Origin: Dictyobacter vulcani
GTDB lineage: Bacteria > Chloroflexota > Ktedonobacteria > Ktedonobacterales > Ktedonobacteraceae
Length of the DNA stretch: 64,000 bases
Assembly: GCF_008974265.1 (NCBI RefSeq)
Contig: NZ_BKZW01000001.1
Span: forward strand, 744,001 to 808,000
Reading direction: 5' to 3'
Notes under the pieces: model-generated
The model's database searches: none
The model's input: the letters and a program-made list of their open reading frames with translations, nothing else
Told to the model about the DNA's origin: nothing
Translations under genes and position numbers: made by a program
In this document: positions 28,691 to 36,955 of the stretch, piece by piece
Layout: every line of letters begins with the position of its first letter
Position numbering within the stretch: the stretch's first letter is position 1

Positions 28691-28924
28691 AACGCTTCCA
28701 ATATTTCAATAGCGGTATTTTCCCTGATTTGGAATATTTTCTTCAAGTATACCATACAGGTGATTGTCTGGATTGCCTGTGCCAACAATAACTGTTTGAT
28801 TGAACACTTTATTACTTTATTAAAATTTCAAAAAGTGAATACAGATTAGTTATGACTCAAATGCTTACTACCATATAACAGCTATATAACCTTCACTGAT
28901 CCATAATATTTTTCAAAAGTTGAC

Positions 28925-28953
28925 TTGAGAAAAAAAGAAGAAGCGGTTATACT
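28925..28953 (+). promoter_or_regulatory. Promoter of the first hicB-like gene
   Basis: TTGAGA (28925-28930), 17-base A-rich spacer, TATACT (28948-28953), 90 bases before the ATG. The other ~200 bases back to 28691 are AT-rich with no further structure. Confidence 0.6.
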
Positions 28954-29043
28954 GAAAATGATGACGCATCAAACGTTGAAATAGTAAGGGTGTGGGAATG
29001 CCTCTCAAAATCAAAAAGCTCAAAGCAGCAAGTGAGAAATCTC

Positions 29044-29262
29044 ATGAAAACTGAGCCGCTGCGCTACTCCATGAACATCCAATGGAGCGAAGAGGATCAA
29101 GCATACATTGTCACAGTTCCAGAGCTTCCAGGATGCAAAACCCATGGAAAAACATACATTGAAGCCGTCAAACAAGGGCAGGATGCGATAAAAAGTTGGA
29201 TTGAGGCAAACAAAGCATGGGGGCGTCCGATCCCTGCGCCAAGGATTACCATGACCGCATAA
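29044..29262 (+). CDS. HicB-like antitoxin-family protein (copy 1)
   Basis: A 72-residue HicB_lk/UPF0150 protein: YSMNIQWSEEDQAYIVTVPE and LPGCKTHGKTYIEAVKQGQDAI give the partial RNase-H-like fold that HicB antitoxins use to bind HicA. The usual C-terminal DNA-binding domain is missing, and no HicA (small double-stranded-RNA-binding-like toxin with a G-H motif) is found on either side, so it is an orphan. I start at 29044 (MKTEPL), matching the second copy at 43902. The gene and ~40 downstream bases are duplicated near 44 kb. Confidence 0.8.
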   Translation: MKTEPLRYSMNIQWSEEDQAYIVTVPELPGCKTHGKTYIEAVKQGQDAIKSWIEANKAWGRPIPAPRITMTA

Positions 29263-29308
29263 AATGCATACCACATACGATCAACAAGAGGCTGAAGAAG
29301 GAATTCCC

Positions 29309-30733
29309 TCAAGGTTTCTTCGCTTTTTGTTCTCTCTTGCCATCACTCATGCTCAGATATCGTTTGACAACAACACTTTCTTCTTGGCCTAACTGCTCCC
29401 GCAACGTGAACAGATCGCCACCTGCCTGCAGATAGCGCACCGCAAACGTATCACGTAACAGGACAGGGCCAACCTCTTTTCTCATGATCCCTGCTCGTTT
29501 CCTGAGTCGCCCAAACAACAGCGCAATGCCATTGCTGGTGAACGGGTGCCCTGTCTCAGAAAGAAACAGAGGCTCCTCTCCCACTCGTCTTCGCTTCACA
29601 TCTTGTCCATTCTTCAGGCGATAATGATCCAAATACACGCATAGATGATGGAGTCCCTCATGCCCCAAAAGGACCCATCGCCGCGTAGAACCCTTTCCTC
29701 GTACTTTGAGTTTGCCTTGTTCACGATCTACATCTGAAAGGCGCATCCCGCAGACTTCTGCAGTACGCATTCCGGTCTCAGCAAGGATCCAGAGCACGGC
29801 TTGATTACGCGCCGCCACCTGATCTGCTCCTGTTGCCTTCTTCCCTGCAGGCTGACAGGCCAGCAACAAGCGTTCCCATTCCTCCGGTTCTACGAGGTGA
29901 AGAAGCCCAGGTTCCTCGTGGGGCACGTGCAGATGCACAAAAGGCGTCCGCTTCAGATATCGTTGCCGCCCCAACCACTGGCAAAAGGCACGAGCCGAGC
30001 GAGCATACGATGCGATAGTTCCAGCCGCGCGGAGCGTTCCCGTTGCCGTTGGTTGCTCACGAAGAAACGTGAACCAGTTCTGTACCGCTGCCGGGGTCAT
30101 CTGATGGATGAGATCACACTGGCACTCGGTGAGCAGATACTGTTGGAACAAACGCAGAGCCGTCTGGTGCCATTCCAGCGTTTTTGGCCGTCGTTTGCCT
30201 CTGCGTTGTGCCTCAAGATAGTCCTGAATGGCTTGCTCAATGGAGAGCGACGCCCCTCTCTGGCGCGATGCACTACGGCGAACAGCGTTTTGTGATGGTA
30301 GACCTCCCTGCGCGTGCTCCTGGTCTGATAGAAGCGTATGCGGCCCGTTAGCGCTGACAGTTGTTTCCGGTACCGCCTTCGTTTTATCCGCAACTGGACA
30401 GAGAGAAGGTGTCTGTGGTTCTGGCGTTTGCTCCTGCAACACGGATCTCGCAAGAGAAACCGTGGCAACACGAACCGGTAGGTCTGGTTGGCCAACCGCT
30501 CCATCAAGCCTCTCTCGTACCGAAAGAGGACATCCATCTTCATACAGTATGTCCTCTTGCCATGGTCCACCACGTGTCTCTTGCAGGCAAACTCGTATCT
30601 TGCGCACACCTCGCTGCAACGTGCGCAGATGGAGTGGCTGGTAGCGCTCGGGAAACAGGCGCTGCAATTCTCGAAACATCTCGCCACAGTTACGCTCGGG
30701 TGAGCAATTATCCAGGATACGATCAGTTCCCAC
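29309..30733 (-). CDS. Tyrosine recombinase with altered catalytic box
   Basis: The C-terminal ~310 residues form a tyrosine recombinase: SAM-like core-binding domain (SIEQAIQDYLEAQRRGKRRP...YLLTECQCDLIHQMTP) then the catalytic domain (ETGMRTAEVCGMRLSDVD; KVRGKGSTRRWVLLG; LLRDTFAVRYLQAGGDLFTL; VVKRYLSMSD). The H-x-x-R box reads V-L-L-R and the following LGH reads LGQ, so two of six classical active-site residues are replaced while Arg, Lys, Arg and Tyr remain. The first ~50 codons are the tail of the neighbouring transposase, so the true start is probably further in. The long linker (about 55-140) has no fold I recognise. Confidence 0.75.
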   Translation of the reverse strand: MGTDRILDNCSPERNCGEMFRELQRLFPERYQPLHLRTLQRGVRKIRVCLQETRGGPWQEDILYEDGCPLSVRERLDGAVGQPDLPVRVATVSLARSVLQEQTPEPQTPSLCPVADKTKAVPETTVSANGPHTLLSDQEHAQGGLPSQNAVRRSASRQRGASLSIEQAIQDYLEAQRRGKRRPKTLEWHQTALRLFQQYLLTECQCDLIHQMTPAAVQNWFTFLREQPTATGTLRAAGTIASYARSARAFCQWLGRQRYLKRTPFVHLHVPHEEPGLLHLVEPEEWERLLLACQPAGKKATGADQVAARNQAVLWILAETGMRTAEVCGMRLSDVDREQGKLKVRGKGSTRRWVLLGHEGLHHLCVYLDHYRLKNGQDVKRRRVGEEPLFLSETGHPFTSNGIALLFGRLRKRAGIMRKEVGPVLLRDTFAVRYLQAGGDLFTLREQLGQEESVVVKRYLSMSDGKREQKAKKP

Positions 30734-32165
30734 ACGTCCTTGAATGGATCATGGCGCGTTCGCGGCCAGTCAAGGAGCGTCTGCAGTGAGGGTGGCTCAT
30801 GCTCCTGCTCGTGCTGCTCCAGGATCAACGCCGGGGAAGGACATCGGATCCAAGGGATGCTGGAAGACAGCGTTTGACACAAAATCTCCGCACAGGAAGC
30901 GTCTCTTCCCCTCCAGAAGCGCCCTCTATGCAGGTAAAGAGCGCCTGCTGCATCTCTTTCACCTGCGCAAAGAGCAACACGGGATCGCATGCCTCAACCA
31001 TCTGCATCAACGCGTGTTCCTTGGAGGCTGACAACACCTTGGAACGCAGAAGGCGTTGTAGTGGCGTCCTGGCCACATCGTAGACCAGGTGGACCTTTCT
31101 TCCATCGACCTGTTTCGCTTGTAATTTCATCGAAGGCTGAAAATAATTGACATAAAAGTGTAGCGCTCGGTAGACCTCACCCAGTTGCTGATAGGCCTGC
31201 ATTCCAACCAACCGATCATACCCAACCACCTGACGTACGATAGAGCCATTTTTCTGCTCAACATAACACTGATCATTCTTGAGCGCCGGGCGCCCTCTGG
31301 TAAAGGTGATCTGCTCCTGCTCACAATAGCTCAGGACCGCCTCATTCATGAATTCTCCTCCATTATCTGTATCGAGCCCCAGGATGGGAAAAGGAAGGAA
31401 CTCGCGTGCCTGTCGCAACGCGTCAAGAACACTATCCTGGCACTTGGACAGGAGGGGAAGGCATTCCGTCCATCCTGTGGCAATATCCGTAAGGGTCAAC
31501 GTGTAGAGAAAACTTCCCCTGGTGTCCACACCGCCATGGGCCACCAGATCTGCTTCCAGAAAACCAGGTTGGGTCTCATTCCACTGTCGAAAGGTCCGGA
31601 TGGGAATCTGTTGCTTGAGCAGTGTTCCTGGACGCGTCGTGGAGAGAGCAGAGGGACCACGCCCTCGATGCATACGCAGCAAGCGATCGGCCGTAGCGAC
31701 ACTCATCGTGAGGAGTTGGCTTCGATCTGTGTCACTCAGATGCAGGTGTCCGTGCCGCTCCAATGCTTCGACGAGCGTCGGCAAAAACGGCATAAAGCGC
31801 TTGGCAGCTATCCGATTCGCGGCATCCCACACCTGAACCAATGCCTCCTGGACCTCTGCGCCATACCGCCGTGGACGTGGGCGCACCGGAGCTGATTGCC
31901 CTTCCTCGGTATGATTCAACAGCCACATGGCATATGTACGATGATAACCTGTGAACTGGGTAAACTCGTCAAGGATGATTCGCTTCTGCGCCGATGTGGC
32001 CTGCCGATAGTGAGGCAACAATTGTTTGAGCACTTCACGCCTGGTGTGTAAACCCAGCCCGCCCCCCATCATCTTCCGTCCTTTGTAATTAAACCAGGTG
32101 GGCATGCTGGCCATTGACACGACAGCGTTATTTGCCTCACCGAAAAACTTCCTCTTGATAGACAT
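30560..32165 (-). pseudogene. DDE transposase (ISNCY-like, integrase-core), frameshifted
   Basis: The first frame (32165 to ~30880) is a good integrase-core transposase: helix-turn-helix N-terminus (TRREVLKQLLPHYRQATSAQKRIILDEFTQFTGYHRTYA), then DDE-type residues in PGFLEADLVAHGG, LGLDTDNGGEFMNEAV and the RGRPALKNDQCYVEQKNG block. The C-terminal family sequence continues in a second frame (LDWPRTRHDPFKDVWELI) and then a third (MFRELQRLFPERYQPLHLRTLQRGVRK). Both shifts correspond to one missing base (or two extra). It is broken as written and overlaps the recombinase. Inverted ends were not identified. Confidence 0.78.
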
Positions 32166-32196
32166 TGTACTGGATCCTTTCCTGGCAAAGAAAGAG

Positions 32197-32307
32197 GATA
32201 TATGAGAGGAAAAAATCGCTCAATAGGCAGAAGAAAAAATCGTATGAGGCCAGGCAAAGAGGAAGATTTCTAGTGGGGCAATGCGCCATGGTGGCAGGCT
32301 GTCCTCC
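32197..32307. repeat. Dispersed repeat, longest copy
   Basis: Starts GGATATATGAGAGGAAAAAA, contains CGCTCAATAGGCAGAAGA and GGCAAAGAGGAAGATTTC, and runs on into CCATGGTGGCAGGCTGTC. Its first 90 bases recur nearly unchanged at 50775-50865 and more weakly at 33083-33171; its last 45 bases recur at 22339-22384. It lies just outside the 5' end of the transposase, so it may include the element's terminal sequence. On the plus strand it holds a micro-frame MRGKNRSIGRR... discussed under findings. Confidence 0.7.
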
Positions 32308-32432
32308 AAAAACGCGGCAGGCTGTCGTTAGCCACATTTTCGGACAAAAAAAATCGTTTCCCTCAAGGACCCATCACGCGCACTTCTCGTGAAGTGGCTT
32401 GCCATCGGGCCTGAGAGAAACGTGAGTGCTGC

Positions 32433-32482
32433 TGGAGCGGGAGACGAGACTCGAACTCGCGACAACCTGCTTGGAAGGCAGG
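32433..32482 (-). tRNA. 3' half of a tRNA-Gly(TCC) gene
   Basis: On the minus strand: anticodon arm CCTGC-CTTCCAA-GCAGG (anticodon TCC), five-base variable loop TTGTC, T-arm GCGAG-TTCGAGT-CTCGT, acceptor strand CTCCCGC, discriminator T and encoded CCA. The matching 5' acceptor strand GCGGGAG and a D-arm are absent from the preceding ~100 bases, so this is a fragment, not a working tRNA. Such 3' halves are what integrase-mediated insertion into a tRNA gene leaves behind. Confidence 0.72.
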
Positions 32483-32519
32483 GACTCACAAGAACAACGC
32501 CCACTTGCTGTAAACCAGC

Positions 32520-33256
32520 CTCTCAGGCCAATCCATGTATGCCAATGTTCATATGAGCTTCATTGACATAGTATTTCACGAGAAATATGCCATTTTCAAT
32601 TCTCTTATACATGAGCTTTTGAAAAAACCAGAGAAAATATTTCATCAAGCGAATCTTCTTATGCATGAGCTTTTACACCCAAGTAAAGTATGTCGCCAAA
32701 AATCCTACCCCTATTCGAGTTAATATATTTCCCAAGCTTTTTTGCCACTCAATGGATAATATATGTTCCGAGCTTCTATAGGCAGTATGATCTTCCTCAG
32801 AAGACTCTAGAAGCACTATAATCGATCACTCGCCTAATTTCAAGGCAGGCAGTATTTCCCAGGAGGACTTTTTGAAGAAAATCTTTTTTGGTCCCTCCAT
32901 CACGATATACTTGTGATCCCCAGTTGGCAAACAAGAAGCAATATCACCATAAATAGCTTCTCGTTGCGATATACAGAGAGAATCATAAAGGCGTGGATAA
33001 TCTAACTACGAGCAAAACGATTACCCAGTTTTGTTTCGCTTTTCTAGACAGTATAATGCATCCATTTCTGTAGAAGAAAAGAATGTATATAAGAAGAAAA
33101 ATTCGCTCAATAGATAGAAGAATAGATTATGTGAGGTAAGGCAAAGAGGAAGATTTTTGGAGAGGTAATACGGTGCAACAGGAATAGGAGACACGCCATC
33201 GTATTCCATCCATATCTTTAGAACACAGCTATATAATATCAATTTCTCACATGCAT
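32520..33256. other. Gene-free AT-rich stretch
   Basis: About 740 bases between the tRNA fragment and the nuclease cassette. No gene of recognisable family. It contains the divergent repeat copy at 33083-33171; the rest has no structure I can name. Confidence 0.5.
33083..33171. repeat. Dispersed repeat, divergent copy
   Basis: AAGAAAAATTCGCTCAATAG and GGCAAAGAGGAAGATTTTTG align with the copies at 32197 and 50775, with many scattered changes, indicating an older insertion. The micro-frame of the better copies is broken here by a TAA. Confidence 0.6.
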
Positions 33257-33850
33257 TTATTCAAATATATCTTCTCTACTCCAAATCTGCAAACCATTCA
33301 AATCCAAATTCTTAAACTCTTCTTTTCTTATTAAAAATTGTTTAAACCTATCACTCGTAAGATCAAAACCTAACGCAGGGTGTAGTTTCCTAGATCCTCT
33401 TTTATGAGTAAAAGTATTATAGATTGCTGCCAAACCATTTTTTGGTAAAACTACTACAGCTTTAGGTATAAAAGGAGCATCCATGTTTTTACTATCGAAA
33501 AACACAACAGCATAGCGGTCCCAATTACGTTCTTTATCTTTTTCGGTTTTTGTTCTGATACTATGCGTATTTCCATCGTTATATATATATTTTACCTGTA
33601 TTTTTATGTTCTCATTCTTATCATTGACTATAACATCGTAGTCAGCATTATCTTCTTTATCAACAATATCACCATCACATAGTTTTGCCACTAAACGTTC
33701 GCTAAACTTTGCAAGTGGATCACATTTCGATTGTGAACACTTTAAAGTTCTGAGGAATGTTAAACGCTGGGGCAAATATTCACTACAAGCCCTCATAAGT
33801 ATATCTATATCTGGTATGTCTTCGTTATTGATTTTTTTGATCGGGTGCAT
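33257..33850 (-). CDS. Predicted PD-(D/E)XK-type nuclease, third gene of the NACHT/HEAT cassette
   Basis: A 197-residue protein. Residues 47-90 read like a restriction-endonuclease fold: Glu51 in FSERLVAKLC, Asp72 in NADYDVIVND, and the Q-x-K motif in KIQVKYIYN (Gln85, Lys87). This spacing is typical of PD-(D/E)XK nucleases with Q-x-K in place of E-x-K. The rest (WDRYAVVFFDSKN, FIPKAVVVLP) fits the mixed beta core. It follows the HEAT-repeat gene by 29 bases on the same strand. Family assigned from motifs only; the role as an effector is inference. Confidence 0.55.
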   Translation of the reverse strand: MHPIKKINNEDIPDIDILMRACSEYLPQRLTFLRTLKCSQSKCDPLAKFSERLVAKLCDGDIVDKEDNADYDVIVNDKNENIKIQVKYIYNDGNTHSIRTKTEKDKERNWDRYAVVFFDSKNMDAPFIPKAVVVLPKNGLAAIYNTFTHKRGSRKLHPALGFDLTSDRFKQFLIRKEEFKNLDLNGLQIWSREDIFE

Positions 33851-33879
33851 ATTACTACCAACTTAGAAAAACTAATTAA

Positions 33880-36800
33880 TCAATCAAAATACACATCAAG
33901 ATGCCAAATTATTTCGTCCGCTTGGTTTACTATTTTCGCATTCCCTTGGCGTGAATTTGTAAGCAGAATCTCGCCTTCTATTCCTTGATCTACAGGAATA
34001 GGTTTTTCAGCAAGAAAAGTTCCCCACCAATGACAAGAATCAAAGTTATCCTCAATTTCATAGGGATAGAGAAAAAATGTTCCTTTGATCCTCTCAAGTT
34101 TTTCAAAAGAAAAACATCCTTGTTCATACAAAAAATCGCCATTCCAGGCAAACCAAGATTTTGGCCACCCCTTGATAGTTTTTTCCCATTGTTCCTTGAG
34201 ATGCTTAAGCATCCAATGGATCCATTGCCTCTCATAGGGAGCTAAATCTTTGGAATCAAGATCTGACTGTAGTTCAGCAATAACGGAATCGTTGCCGATC
34301 TGGGTAAGAGAATGAGCATACCGCCAAGCAAGTAGGCGCTGCTTATTATTTTTCCCATATGCTTTTCGTACGACTTCAAGATATTCATGTGACCATTTTC
34401 TCCGTTGCAATGCTATCCGTCCATTTGCTGCAGCTTCTCGCACTAAGGGATCAGCATCATTTGCGAGATAAATAGTAAGAAGTTGATGTGTTATTGTCTC
34501 ATATATTTCTGCCAATGGAACCCACGCAAGAGCCTCTGCTGCTCTTCTACGCCATTCCATAAAGGGCGAATGGGCCCAAGTGATAGCCATCTGAAATAAA
34601 ACATTTGGGGCTATCTGAGCCAAACTGCGGTATACAGCTCGCCGAACCAGGTAATTTGCATCACCAGTCAGGCGTAACAGGTGATTCGTTCGCTGTTGAT
34701 GAGCGTAAAGTGGCAAGTGCTTTGCCCATCCAAGCACCTCTGCCAAGGTACGTCGTGTTTCTGGAGAAAACCTCTGCCATTGCCTTTCCCATGGCCATTC
34801 AATAAATGCATCGGGAAGGAGGTGAGCATAAGTTTTTAGCAATTCGATGGAGGGATCAAACATTGTTTGATCTATGAGTGTTAACCGAGAATCGAGTGCA
34901 TGGCGCACCTCTTCAGATAGAGGATGCTGCTGATGAACATGAACCTCGTTGAGCGCACGTAATACAAAAGAGAACGCAACCCCCTCTCCTTGTTCTATCA
35001 AAGAAGCTATTGCTGGAGCAAAACTATGAGGATTTTGAGTGTAGAGCGAACAAAGTATGCTTACGGTCCCATATCCCATCCCCCTTTTTGCTTGACAATT
35101 CCACTGATCACCTACTGGATAGAGAGGTAGATACTTTTCAAGCAGTGATGGCATTTTGAACAGCACCCTTATATGTGTCAATGCCTCAATTGCACTTGTG
35201 GCAGTGTGCGGTTGGCCAGATTCAGCAAGGTGCCGCAAAAGCATAACAAGCTCAGGAGTAAACGACTCTGGTGTCAGGCTTCCAAGAATATGAACAAGAT
35301 AACTGCGTTCAAGATCATTTCGCTCATCCTCATCTAAAATAGTGACGATTTGTGATTGATACTTTGAAGGCAATAGGTCACTGCTAGCAATCCCAAAAAG
35401 TGCTTGTAGAGCGACAATGCGATGACGCTCTAATTTTTCTTTAGCAATAGAATCAATAAGCATTTCAACGATGCCTGGAGTGTTGCGTTTCAAAAGACCT
35501 AAGGCAACGCTGCTTAGCATTTCCGATGTCTCTCGAGGTATTTCACCATCAAAAGTCATTCCGAAGTTGAGCAATGCATGAAATGTTTGAAGTGTTTCTG
35601 CGCTTTTTGACAGATTTACTGCACTACGACGGAAAGCAAATTCCTGACTACCAGTTTCTTTCGAGAGATTAATTGGTTCTGTAATCCAGGTAATTACTTG
35701 CTCTGGCAGACTTCGCCATTGAAAACAGGCAAGAAGATCCATAATTTCTTTGCGAACAAAACCACTCGTTTCTCGTACAACAGCTGTCTGAAACGTCGTA
35801 TTTAAAAGAGCTGTTGAATCGCCAAGGTAAAGAAGCAAATCCCAAGCACGTTCTTTCTTATATGTTGTACTTGTCGCCCAGTAACTAGTGTTCTCTGTGT
35901 CCTGTTGTGCATCCTGATAAAGTAATTCTAAGGAAGTGGGAATATGCGAGAGTGGTATTCCTGCCAATTGCTGCGGTCTGATACATTCCAAAATACGAAG
36001 GTAGAATAAATACCGTATATGATTAGATTGTTCTCCATCTTCAACATAATATTTAAGCCATTGAAGAAGTTGCTGAAGAACACGAGGCTCATTACAACGT
36101 GATACAATTTTGCTACCCAAACAGATATCACCAACATACTTATCTGGATCAGATTCATATAAAGAAACGATTGCATCCCATATTGCCTTCTGTATTTTAT
36201 TGTCAGTGACATAAGCATTTGCAATCTCAGTCAAAATTCCAAGAGCCAGCGTACGTGCAAAAGGAACATTATCTTCATTTACTGATGATAGGTGTTTTAA
36301 ACTTTGCGTAATAACAGAAATAGTAGTAACATCCACAAGGTCAGAAAGGGCTCCAAGCAGTGGCAAAGTAATACGTAGAACAATCCGACGATGAAGTTCA
36401 TTGAGCAAAAGCTGCCGATCGGGGCCCGGAATGCGCAAAGATCCTAGTGTTCGTAAGGCAGTATCCCCAAGCTCATCATCATACAATTGGGCAACCTTCC
36501 AAAGCTCGATAACTAAATCCTCACGTCTATACCCCAATGTGCTTATAATCCAACATATAAGTCGGGTTGGGTGTAAACGCAAAGCCATTACTAATCTATC
36601 GAGACTCGCCTGAAGTAGTTTTTGTCTAATATGATCGGGGTATTGATCGATCCATTCTTGAAGAATTTGATAGCAATCTCTTTGAGTTGTGGCTGCATTC
36701 TCTGGTAAATCTGGGGTAAGAATCCAGGGCAAAAGCTGCTGCATAATCAAACGAAATGCCTGTTCAGGCTCATCTCTGGTTATACTACTTAATTTTCGAA

Positions 36801-36951
36801 AAATATACTCTAATAAAACAAAGCTTTCTTGAGTTGGGTATTCCTTTATCAGGCCATAAACCTCTTGCAAAATATTAATAAAATGCTCGCTTATTTCTTC
36901 TTGAGTAATTTGTAATTTTACTGTTTGTATACGCTGCTCAAGGTTATTCAT
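33880..36951 (-). CDS. Large HEAT/ARM-repeat protein
   Basis: About 1023 residues from the ATG at 36951 (MNNLEQRIQ), chosen because AAGGAG lies seven bases upstream, inside the end of the previous gene, and the start is four bases after that gene's stop. The sequence is a solenoid of alternating helices with recurring L..L.....P..R..A...L patterns (LGSLRIPGPDRQLLLNEL, ALQALFGIASSDLLPS, YLVRRAVYRSLAQIAPNV, MEWRRRAAEALAWVPLAEI, PLVREAAANGRIAL). No catalytic motif. The coupling to a nuclease-NTPase suggests the solenoid is the ligand-sensing or scaffold part of that machine, supplied as a separate subunit. Confidence 0.8.
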   Translation of the reverse strand: MNNLEQRIQTVKLQITQEEISEHFINILQEVYGLIKEYPTQESFVLLEYIFRKLSSITRDEPEQAFRLIMQQLLPWILTPDLPENAATTQRDCYQILQEWIDQYPDHIRQKLLQASLDRLVMALRLHPTRLICWIISTLGYRREDLVIELWKVAQLYDDELGDTALRTLGSLRIPGPDRQLLLNELHRRIVLRITLPLLGALSDLVDVTTISVITQSLKHLSSVNEDNVPFARTLALGILTEIANAYVTDNKIQKAIWDAIVSLYESDPDKYVGDICLGSKIVSRCNEPRVLQQLLQWLKYYVEDGEQSNHIRYLFYLRILECIRPQQLAGIPLSHIPTSLELLYQDAQQDTENTSYWATSTTYKKERAWDLLLYLGDSTALLNTTFQTAVVRETSGFVRKEIMDLLACFQWRSLPEQVITWITEPINLSKETGSQEFAFRRSAVNLSKSAETLQTFHALLNFGMTFDGEIPRETSEMLSSVALGLLKRNTPGIVEMLIDSIAKEKLERHRIVALQALFGIASSDLLPSKYQSQIVTILDEDERNDLERSYLVHILGSLTPESFTPELVMLLRHLAESGQPHTATSAIEALTHIRVLFKMPSLLEKYLPLYPVGDQWNCQAKRGMGYGTVSILCSLYTQNPHSFAPAIASLIEQGEGVAFSFVLRALNEVHVHQQHPLSEEVRHALDSRLTLIDQTMFDPSIELLKTYAHLLPDAFIEWPWERQWQRFSPETRRTLAEVLGWAKHLPLYAHQQRTNHLLRLTGDANYLVRRAVYRSLAQIAPNVLFQMAITWAHSPFMEWRRRAAEALAWVPLAEIYETITHQLLTIYLANDADPLVREAAANGRIALQRRKWSHEYLEVVRKAYGKNNKQRLLAWRYAHSLTQIGNDSVIAELQSDLDSKDLAPYERQWIHWMLKHLKEQWEKTIKGWPKSWFAWNGDFLYEQGCFSFEKLERIKGTFFLYPYEIEDNFDSCHWWGTFLAEKPIPVDQGIEGEILLTNSRQGNAKIVNQADEIIWHLDVYFD

Positions 36952-36955
36952 TTCT

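Noticed and set aside
30097..30990. A 297-codon minus-strand frame inside the transposase/recombinase region
   Set aside because: Only its part LDWPRTRHDPFKDVWELI is meaningful, and that belongs to the frameshifted transposase; the remainder is basic low-complexity shadow sequence.
32069..32337. Minus-strand frames reading FFFCLLSDFFLSYI and similar, also at 33021 and 50623
   Set aside because: They look like recurring membrane peptides only because they are antisense translations of the dispersed repeat.
32433..32540. A complete tRNA (or type II tRNA with long variable arm) at this site
   Set aside because: The anticodon and T arms and CCA are good, but no 5' acceptor strand complementary to CTCCCGC or D-arm could be found; the upstream hairpins do not give a clover-leaf.
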